29,897 nt of DNA from assembly GCA_964483375.1 (NCBI GenBank), contig CAZABJ010000035.1, positions 1-29,897 of the forward strand, written 5' to 3'. This document shows, in pieces, positions 23,959 through 29,897 of this stretch (the first letter of the stretch is position 1; every line of letters starts with the position of its first letter). Made by a program: the position numbers and the translations under genes. The stretch is from JAUIEH01 sp964483375. Lineage in GTDB: Bacteria; Pseudomonadota; Alphaproteobacteria; Caulobacterales; Maricaulaceae. The notes beneath the pieces are model-generated. The model did no database searches. It was given only the letters and a program-made list of their open reading frames with translations, and was not told where the DNA came from.

Positions 23959-25430
23959 CACCCCACGCTCCCTTCGAGCGACACCTTCACCAGCGCCTGG
24001 GCTTCCACGGCGAATTCCATCGGCAACTCCTGCAGGACGTCGCGGACGAAACCGTTGACGAGCAACGCGACCGCGCTCTCTTCATCCAGGCCGCGCTGAC
24101 GGGCGTAGAAAAGCTGGTCTTCGGAGAGCTTGGTGGTGACGGCCTCATGCTCGAGCTGCGCGTCAGCGCGTTTGCACTCGACGTATGGGACGGTGTGGGC
24201 GCCGCACTGGTCGCCGATCAAAAGCGAGTCGCACTGGGTGAAGTTGCGCGCGTTTTTCGCCTTGCGTCCCACCGACACCAGGCCGCGATAGGTGGAGTTC
24301 GATTTCCCCGCTGAAATGCCCTTGGCGATGATGCGAGAGCGGGTGTTTTCGCCCAGATGGATCATCTTGGTGCCGGTGTCGGCCTGTTGGCGGCCGTTGG
24401 TGATGGCGATGGAGTAAAACTCCCCCACCGAGCCCTCGCCCATCAACACGCAGCTGGGATACTTCCACGTGATCGCGGAGCCCGTCTCCACCTGGGTCCA
24501 GGACACTTTGGCGTTCTTGCCGCGGCATTGGGCGCGTTTGGTGACGAAGTTGTAGACCCCGCCTTTGCCGGTCTCATCGCCTGGCCACCAGTTTTGCACG
24601 GTGGAGTATTTGATTTCCGCGTCGTCTAACGCGACCAACTCCACCACCGCGGCATGCAGTTGGTTCTCATCGCGCATGGGGGCGGTGCAGCCTTCGAGGT
24701 AGGAGACATAGGCGCCCTCCTCTGCGACGATCAGCGTACGTTCGAACTGCCCCGTGCCTTCGGCATTCATCCGAAAATACGTGGACAATTCCATCGGGCA
24801 GCGCACGCCCTTCGGCACGTAAACGAAGGTGCCGTCGGAAAACACAGCGGTATTCAGGGTGGCGAAAAAGTTGTCCGTCGGCGGCACGACTGTGCCGAGA
24901 TACTTGCGCACAAGCTCAGGGTGCTCGCGCACGGCTTCGGAGATGGACATGAAGATGACGCCGGCCTGAGCGAGCTCCTTTCGGAACGTCGTCAGCACCG
25001 AAACGCTGTCGAACACCGCGTCCACCGCCACCTTGGGCGCGCCCTCCACGCCCAGAAGCACCTCTTGCTCCCGAACCGGAATGCCGAGCTTTTCATAGGT
25101 CTCGAGAATCTCGCGCGGGACGTCGTCAAGGCTTTCATATTTGGCCCCCGCCTTGGGCGCGGCGAAATAAGACGTGTCTTGATAGTCAATGGCCGGATAA
25201 TCGACCATCGCCCAGGTCGGCTCCGTCATCGTCTTCCAACGCGCAAACGCAGCGAGGCGCCATTCAAGAAGCCATTCAGGCTCCTCCTTCTTAGCGGAGA
25301 TGAACCGGATGACATCTTCGTTCAGGCCCTTGGGCGCAATGTCCTGCTCGATATCCGTCGAAAAGCCGGCGCTGTAGCGTTCCGCCTCCAGGCCTTTGAC
25401 CGTCTCGACCGTCTTGTTCGTCGCAGGCAT
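23958..25430 (-). CDS. sufB: Fe-S scaffold subunit SufB
   Basis: SufB is the main scaffold subunit; it accepts persulfide sulfur and holds the nascent cluster in the SufBC2D complex. The 490-residue protein shows the family pattern: SAGFSTDIEQDIAPKGL near the N-terminus, VPKGVRCPMELSTYFRMN, EGCTAP, GKNAKVSWTQVETG, and a C-terminal EHEAVTTKLSEDQLFYAR. AAGGAG lies about 8 bases before the ATG. The gap to the upstream cysteine desulfurase gene is 23 bases, and the stop overlaps the next start by one base. It is likely controlled together with the whole operon by IscR. Confidence 0.97.
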   Translation of the reverse strand: MPATNKTVETVKGLEAERYSAGFSTDIEQDIAPKGLNEDVIRFISAKKEEPEWLLEWRLAAFARWKTMTEPTWAMVDYPAIDYQDTSYFAAPKAGAKYESLDDVPREILETYEKLGIPVREQEVLLGVEGAPKVAVDAVFDSVSVLTTFRKELAQAGVIFMSISEAVREHPELVRKYLGTVVPPTDNFFATLNTAVFSDGTFVYVPKGVRCPMELSTYFRMNAEGTGQFERTLIVAEEGAYVSYLEGCTAPMRDENQLHAAVVELVALDDAEIKYSTVQNWWPGDETGKGGVYNFVTKRAQCRGKNAKVSWTQVETGSAITWKYPSCVLMGEGSVGEFYSIAITNGRQQADTGTKMIHLGENTRSRIIAKGISAGKSNSTYRGLVSVGRKAKNARNFTQCDSLLIGDQCGAHTVPYVECKRADAQLEHEAVTTKLSEDQLFYARQRGLDEESAVALLVNGFVRDVLQELPMEFAVEAQALVKVSLEGSVG

Positions 25431-25453
25431 CTCCGCCGCTCCTTATAATTTAA

Positions 25454-26602
25454 TCACGCCGCATGCTGCGGAATGACGCGCTCCGCCGCCGTCAGCCAAG
25501 CCGCGGCGAACGCCTCGACGTCCCGGGCTGTCGATGTCCAACCCAAACTCACCCGCAGCGCGCAGGCCGCAAGCGTTTCATCCGCGCCCATGGCCATGAG
25601 CGCCCGGCTCGCCTTCACCTTTCCCGACGAACACGCCGCGCCTGCGCTGACGGCGAAACCGGCGAGGTCGAGGCTCATCACCTGGGTCTCGCTGGCGAAA
25701 CCCGGCGCGCCGAAACACGACGTATTCGTCAGCCGCGGCGCCTGTGCGCCGAAAAAGGTGACGTCCGGCCGCGCCGCGGCGATGCGGCTTTCCAGCGCAT
25801 CCCTGAGACCTGCGAGTGCGGGCGCCTGCGCCTCACGCGCCTCCGATGCTTCACGGGCCGCAGCCGCAAACCCGACAATCGCCGCGACATTCTCGGTGCC
25901 CGCGCGCCGGCCGCGCTCCTGTCCCCCGCCATGAAGCTGACGGATGAGCGGCGCCTCGGCCGCGGCGATGAGCGCGCCCGCGCCGTGCGGGCCTCCCAGT
26001 TTGTGAGCTGACAGCGTCAGATAATGCGCGCCCAACGCGGTCATATCCAACCGAAGCTTGCCGAGCCCCTGGACGCCGTCCACCAGCAGATATCCGCCCG
26101 CGTCGCGCACCCGGCGCGCCACGTCCGCGATGGGTTGGATGACGCCGGTTTCGTTATTGGCGACCATCACCGCGACGCCGGGCGGACCCTCCACGGCGTC
26201 CCAGGCGTCCAAACGCGCCTCAAGCCACCCCACATCAACCACCCCCTCAGACGACACAGGGATGATCTCCACCGCCGCGCCGCTTTCATGGGCGGGCGCC
26301 CATACGGCGTCATGCTCGACGCCGGAAATGAGGAGGCGACGGCAGCCCGCGGCGTTGACCAGGCTCGAAACCGCCAGGTTGTCCGCCTCCGTGCCCGAGC
26401 CCGTGAAGGTGACCGCCTCTAAGGGAGCGCCGACCAGCCCGGCCAACGTTTCGCGCGCTGTTTCAACAAGCGCGCGCGCGCGCCGACCGGGTCCATGCAC
26501 CGAGGAGGCGTTCGCGCCCAGCGACAACGCTTCGCGCATGGCTTCCAGCGCGACGGGCCGCAACGGCGAGGTGGCGTTATGGTCCAGATAAACCTGGTTC
26601 AT
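25454..26602 (-). CDS. Cysteine desulfurase, IscS/NifS type (group I)
   Basis: A PLP-dependent class V aminotransferase-fold enzyme that supplies sulfur from cysteine. The 382-residue protein starts with the typical YLDHNATSPL. The PLP lysine is Lys201 (SAHKLGGPHGAG), and the catalytic Cys324 lies in the extended loop SAGAACSSGKVKAS, the group I hallmark. Group I enzymes usually hand sulfur directly to scaffolds or to tRNA thiolation. It sits between iscR, whose stop overlaps its ATG by 4 bases, and sufB, a mixed isc/suf arrangement. Its length and sequence are somewhat divergent from E. coli IscS, so I leave the symbol blank. Confidence 0.93.
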   Translation of the reverse strand: MNQVYLDHNATSPLRPVALEAMREALSLGANASSVHGPGRRARALVETARETLAGLVGAPLEAVTFTGSGTEADNLAVSSLVNAAGCRRLLISGVEHDAVWAPAHESGAAVEIIPVSSEGVVDVGWLEARLDAWDAVEGPPGVAVMVANNETGVIQPIADVARRVRDAGGYLLVDGVQGLGKLRLDMTALGAHYLTLSAHKLGGPHGAGALIAAAEAPLIRQLHGGGQERGRRAGTENVAAIVGFAAAAREASEAREAQAPALAGLRDALESRIAAARPDVTFFGAQAPRLTNTSCFGAPGFASETQVMSLDLAGFAVSAGAACSSGKVKASRALMAMGADETLAACALRVSLGWTSTARDVEAFAAAWLTAAERVIPQHAA

Positions 26603-27060
26603 TTGCGCGCCTCAATCGTCTCGCGCGGGCGCGCTGCAAGCCCCAAAACCCGGCGCTCCACCACATCGGCGAGCGTGACCCCGGCCAAAAACAGATAGAT
26701 CTGCCGGCCCAACTCATCCCACAGGTCGTGGGTCAAACACCGCTCGGCCCCGCCGGTGCAGCCTTTGCCCTCGGCGAGCGCGTCGCAGCGCGTGGCGCGA
26801 ATGGGTTCGTCCACGGCGAGAATGACGTCTGCGATGCGGGTTTGATCGGCCGTTTTGGCCAGCTCGTACCCCCCGCCTGGCCCGCGAACGCTGGTGACCA
26901 CGCCCGCCCGGCGCAGCCGCGCGAAAAGCTGTTCAAGATAAGAGTGCGAGATGTCTTGGCGCTCCGCGATTTCGGCCAGCCGCACCGGCGCGCCGCGCCC
27001 ATGGGCGGCCAAATCCGCCATGGCCATGACCGCGTACCGGCCTTTTGACGACAATCGCAT
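26599..27060 (-). CDS. iscR: Rrf2-family Fe-S-sensing repressor IscR
   Basis: IscR is a winged-helix regulator that binds a [2Fe-2S] cluster and represses Fe-S assembly genes when clusters are plentiful. From ATG 27060 it has 153 residues; the upstream extension to 27186 has no family similarity. The N-terminus RLSSKGRYAVMAMADLA and the wing RGPGGGYELAK are typical. The cluster ligands are present as Cys92, Cys101, Cys108 and His111 (E. coli: 92, 98, 104, 107), with wider spacing. It is the first gene of the operon, and its stop overlaps the next start by 4 bases. A candidate operator lies about 106 bases upstream. Confidence 0.93.
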   Translation of the reverse strand: MRLSSKGRYAVMAMADLAAHGRGAPVRLAEIAERQDISHSYLEQLFARLRRAGVVTSVRGPGGGYELAKTADQTRIADVILAVDEPIRATRCDALAEGKGCTGGAERCLTHDLWDELGRQIYLFLAGVTLADVVERRVLGLAARPRETIEARK

Positions 27061-27165
27061 ATCCGCTCGCCTTTGGTCTCGCCCGGGCGCTACGCCCTTG
27101 CTAAACATCGCGACTTCGCGCCGCGCCGTGGTTAAACGCGCGCCCGCTTCGTTTAGGGACCTAGG

Positions 27166-27190
27166 GTACCTGACCGTGACGATCAAGTAT
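27166..27190 (-). promoter_or_regulatory. Candidate type 1 IscR operator upstream of iscR
   Basis: Read on the minus strand, this 25-base imperfect palindrome has TACTTGA and TCAGGTA arms and fits the type 1 IscR consensus as I recall it from E. coli at about 20 of 25 positions. A TTGATC inside it could serve as a -35, with TAGGTC 17 bases on as a weak -10, so a bound repressor would block the iscR promoter. It may also affect the divergent hydrolase gene. Confidence 0.5.
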
Positions 27191-27279
27191 TCTCAGCCGG
27201 CTTTCGTTGCAATCGCCGCGCTGAGCTCGCAGCGACCCAGCGCCGCGCTTGGTTTTCGCCGCTCGAGAAAGGAGCTCTC

Positions 27280-27945
27280 ATGCCTGAGGTGATCTTCGCC
27301 GGCCCCGAAGGCCGACTGGAAGGCCGCTACCACCCCGCCGGCGACGCCGCCCCCTTAGGCATCGTGCTGCACGCGCACCCCAAAGGCGGCGGGTCGATGA
27401 ACGACCCCGTCGTTTTGATGCTGTTCGACATGCTCAAGGACCGCGGCTTCGCCGTCTTGCGCTTCAATTTCCGCGGGGTCGGGCGTAGTCAGGGCGTCTT
27501 CGACCATGGCGTGGGCGAGCTGTCCGACGCCGCCTCCGCGCTCGACTGGATGCAAGGCCTGCCGCAAAACGCCAATGCGCCGTTTTGCTGGGTGGCGGGA
27601 TACTCTTTCGGCGCTTGGATCAGCATGCAGCTCTTGATGCGCCGCCCCGAAGTTCGCGGCTTCACCTCCGTCGCCCCGCCCATGAACATGTACGACTTCT
27701 CGTTCCTCGCGCCGTGTCCCGCGTCGGGTTTGGTCATCAACGGCTCCCAAGACCAGGTCGTGCCGCCGGATGAAGTCGAGCGCGTGGTGACCAAGATCCG
27801 CACGCAAAAGGACATCACCGTCGATCATCAAGTGCTGGACGGCGCCAACCACTTTTTCGACGGACATTTGGACGACCTTGAGCGGCGTTGCGCCGACTAT
27901 CTCGACATGCGCTTGCCGCATATCCGGGCCGCCTTGGCGGCCTAG
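27280..27945 (+). CDS. Alpha/beta hydrolase
   Basis: A 221-residue alpha/beta hydrolase-fold protein. The likely catalytic triad is Ser109 in the nucleophile elbow GYSFG, Asp158 in NGSQDQVVPP and His191 in GANHFF. The oxyanion region is HPKGGGSM near residue 33, and the NFRGVGRS segment is typical of small soluble esterase-like members. The substrate is unknown. AAGGAG lies 6 bases before the ATG. The gene diverges from iscR across a 219-base spacer that holds the candidate IscR box, so shared regulation is possible. It is convergent with anmK, 26 bases apart. No signal peptide, so cytoplasmic. Confidence 0.88.
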   Translation: MPEVIFAGPEGRLEGRYHPAGDAAPLGIVLHAHPKGGGSMNDPVVLMLFDMLKDRGFAVLRFNFRGVGRSQGVFDHGVGELSDAASALDWMQGLPQNANAPFCWVAGYSFGAWISMQLLMRRPEVRGFTSVAPPMNMYDFSFLAPCPASGLVINGSQDQVVPPDEVERVVTKIRTQKDITVDHQVLDGANHFFDGHLDDLERRCADYLDMRLPHIRAALAA

Positions 27946-27971
27946 CAAGCGGGCGACCGGCCAATCGCTCC

Positions 27972-29108
27972 TCAGAAGTCCGTCGCCGCGGCGGCCAGCC
28001 TTCCCCCCGTAAGCGGCTCGGGCGCGCCGGTGACGCCGGGGAAGGTTATGGGCAGGCCCTCGAGCGATCGGACAGCCAGATAGGCGATCAACTCCGCTTC
28101 GAGCGTATCGGCTCGCCAACCGACATCCTCGGCGCTCGCGACGGGGCACGCCAAACGTTGCGCGAAGCGCTCCATCAGATATCCATTGCGCACGCCGCCG
28201 CCTGCGGCGATCAGCCGGCGCGGCGGAGCGGGCGCAAATGCGAAGGCGCGGGCCACGGTTTCAACCGTGAAAGCGGTCAGGGTCGCGCACCCGTCCTCAA
28301 GTGAAAGCCCCTCGAGCGGCGCGAGAGAGAACGCATAGCGGTCGAGCGATTTCGGGGGCGGGGCGTCGAAATGGCGATGGTCGAGCAGGCGGGTGAGAGC
28401 CTTGTCATCAACCTTCCCTGACCGCGCAAAGGCGCCGCCGGGATCATGCTCGCCCGCGCCATGCGCCTGAACCCATTGGTCGAGCAGGCCGTTGGCCGGG
28501 CCCGTGTCGAAGCCGATCAAGTCCTCGGGCGCCTCGCTGAGAAACGTCACATTCGCCACGCCGCCGAGATTGAGCACCGCCAGCGGCGTCTCAAGCCCCG
28601 AGGCCTGCGCGCGCGCCCAGTGATACAGCGGAGCGAGCGGCGCGCCTTGCCCGCCTGCGGCGATATCAGCGGACCGGAAGTCGTAAACGACATCCGTCTT
28701 GATGAGCCGCGCCAGCGCATGGGGATCGCCCAACTGACGGGTTGCGCCGGGGAGGTTCTCGGCTGGGCGATGAAGCACCGTTTGACCGTGAAAGCCGATC
28801 ACGTCCAGCGCCCCCGGGGCGACGTTTTCGCGCGCGAGAAACGATGCGACCGCCCGAGCATGCGCCGCGGTCGTCGCGGTTTCGGCGTGGGCGAAAATCT
28901 CGGGCTCCTCGCCGTCGAACCCCCAGGCGCGCGCAGCCTCGGTCGCCTCGGCGATCAGCGCGCGCTCATCGGGATGATACGGCTCTTCGGAGCCCGCCAA
29001 AAACCGTAAGGCGCGTTCGCCGTCAGTCTCGATCAGGGCGACGTCCACGGCGTCATAAGAGGTGCCGCTCATCAGCCCCAGCGCCATGCGCATTCGTCGC
29101 TCGCTCAC
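27972..29108 (-). CDS. anmK: Anhydro-N-acetylmuramic acid kinase
   Basis: AnmK opens and phosphorylates 1,6-anhydro-MurNAc, a product of lytic transglycosylases, giving MurNAc-6-phosphate for cell-wall recycling. The 378-residue protein has the ASKHA-fold motifs GLMSGTSYDAVDVAL near the start, GFDTGPANGLLDQW in the middle and AAGGGVRNGYLM near the end. The frame is open to 29210. I chose the GTG at 29108 because AAGGA lies 7 bases upstream; an ATG five codons later is the alternative. It diverges from tyrS across 70 bases. The transglycosylase earlier in the window could supply its substrate indirectly, but the two are not linked in one operon. Confidence 0.94.
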   Translation of the reverse strand: MSERRMRMALGLMSGTSYDAVDVALIETDGERALRFLAGSEEPYHPDERALIAEATEAARAWGFDGEEPEIFAHAETATTAAHARAVASFLARENVAPGALDVIGFHGQTVLHRPAENLPGATRQLGDPHALARLIKTDVVYDFRSADIAAGGQGAPLAPLYHWARAQASGLETPLAVLNLGGVANVTFLSEAPEDLIGFDTGPANGLLDQWVQAHGAGEHDPGGAFARSGKVDDKALTRLLDHRHFDAPPPKSLDRYAFSLAPLEGLSLEDGCATLTAFTVETVARAFAFAPAPPRRLIAAGGGVRNGYLMERFAQRLACPVASAEDVGWRADTLEAELIAYLAVRSLEGLPITFPGVTGAPEPLTGGRLAAAATDF

Positions 29109-29178
29109 GATGCGTTCCTTCTTGATCCGAGCGCTGCTAGAACGCCCGCCCGTGTTTCGCCCGCCCCGGAGAGCCCCC

Positions 29179-29897
29179 ATGTCGCAGCATCGCTCGGCCT
29201 TTGTGAACACGCTCGTCGAGCGCGGCTATCTCTACCAAGCAACCGATTTGGAGGCGCTGGACGCGCGCGCCGCGGGCGGCGAGCCCGTGATCGGCTATAT
29301 CGGATTCGACTGCACCGCACCGAGCCTACACGCCGGGTCGATGGTGCAGATCATGCTGTTGCGCCGGCTCCAACAGGCCGGCGGCAAGCCCGTGGTTCTG
29401 ATGGGCGGCGGCACCACCAAAGTCGGCGACCCGTCGGGCAAAGATGAAAGCCGCAAGCTGCTCGACACGGCGACCATCCAGGCGAACATGACCGGCATTC
29501 GCCGGGTGTTCGAGCGCTTTTTGACATTCGGCGACGGCCCGACGGATGCGATCATGGTCGACAACGCCGACTGGCTCGACACGCTCAACTACATCGATTT
29601 TCTGCGCGACTACGGCCGGCATTTCACGATCAACAAGATGGTGGCGCTGGAAAGCGTGAAGCGGCGCTTGGAGCGCGAACAACCGCTCACCTTCTTGGAA
29701 TTCAACTACATGCTGCTCCAAGCTTATGACTTTTTGGAGCTGAACCGACGCTTCGGCTGCACGCTGCAGATGGGCGGCTCCGACCAGTGGGGCAATATCG
29801 TCAACGGCGCCGATCTCATCCGCCGCGTTGAGGAAGGCGAGGCCTTCGGCGTCACCACGCCGCTGCTCACCACCGCTTCGGGCGCGAAAATGGGCAA
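29179..29897 (+). CDS. tyrS: Tyrosyl-tRNA synthetase, N-terminal part (cut by window end)
   Basis: TyrRS charges tRNA(Tyr) with tyrosine. About 239 residues are visible and the frame is still open at the last base, so the gene continues beyond the window. The class I HIGH-like motif appears as PSLHAG at 48-53. GGGTTKVGDPSGK follows, then the tyrosine-binding NYMLLQAYDF and GGSDQWGNI. The start of the KMSKS-like loop (SGAKMG) is at the very end. The N-terminus and these motifs match the bacterial TyrS group with a C-terminal S4 domain, which would lie outside. The ATG is preceded by a GGAGAG sequence at suitable distance. Confidence 0.95.
   Translation, partial: MSQHRSAFVNTLVERGYLYQATDLEALDARAAGGEPVIGYIGFDCTAPSLHAGSMVQIMLLRRLQQAGGKPVVLMGGGTTKVGDPSGKDESRKLLDTATIQANMTGIRRVFERFLTFGDGPTDAIMVDNADWLDTLNYIDFLRDYGRHFTINKMVALESVKRRLEREQPLTFLEFNYMLLQAYDFLELNRRFGCTLQMGGSDQWGNIVNGADLIRRVEEGEAFGVTTPLLTTASGAKMG

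Overview
The window is about 30 kb of a GC-rich (roughly 64%) alphaproteobacterial chromosome. The protein set points to the Caulobacterales/Maricaulales/Hyphomonadaceae neighbourhood: an IscR-headed SUF operon ending in sufT, glnB-glnA, parE, an RhlE-type helicase, a hybrid histidine kinase, and an autotransporter ending in Phe. That placement is an inference from gene content only. Genes are packed tightly, many with 4-base start/stop overlaps. No gene-free stretch exceeds 300 bases. I saw no tRNA, rRNA, CRISPR array, transposase or phage gene.

Layout. Bases 36-947 (minus) hold three small predicted membrane proteins of unknown function. Bases 1028-3269 (minus) hold gatC, a GNAT acetyltransferase and gatA, overlapping one another by 4 bases; they belong to the tRNA-dependent amidotransferase. 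Next come a secreted six-cysteine protein of unknown function and nnr, the bifunctional NAD(P)H-hydrate repair enzyme (both minus). On the plus strand follow glnB (PII) and glnA (glutamine synthetase), a large autotransporter, an SLT-type lytic transglycosylase, parE, a DEAD-box helicase and a GGDEF diguanylate cyclase. An A-type Fe-S carrier (iscA/erpA-like, minus) diverges from a small methyltransferase (plus), which is followed by a hybrid sensor kinase.

The best defined system is the Fe-S assembly operon on the minus strand, 27060 down to 20105: iscR, an IscS/NifS-like cysteine desulfurase, sufB, a small two-helix membrane protein, sufC, sufD, sufS and sufT. Most junctions overlap or nearly touch. 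A 25-base sequence upstream of iscR resembles a type 1 IscR operator and suggests autoregulation by Fe-S status. An alpha/beta hydrolase diverges from iscR. The window ends with anmK (minus) and the 5' part of tyrS (plus, cut by the window edge).

Most of the window is core housekeeping. I found no clear new defence or mobile system. The points most worth a second look are the membrane protein inside the suf operon, the GNAT gene inside gatCA, the candidate IscR box, the strong terminator inside the 5' part of the transglycosylase frame (possible small RNA or leader), and the three uncharacterised membrane proteins beside gatA.
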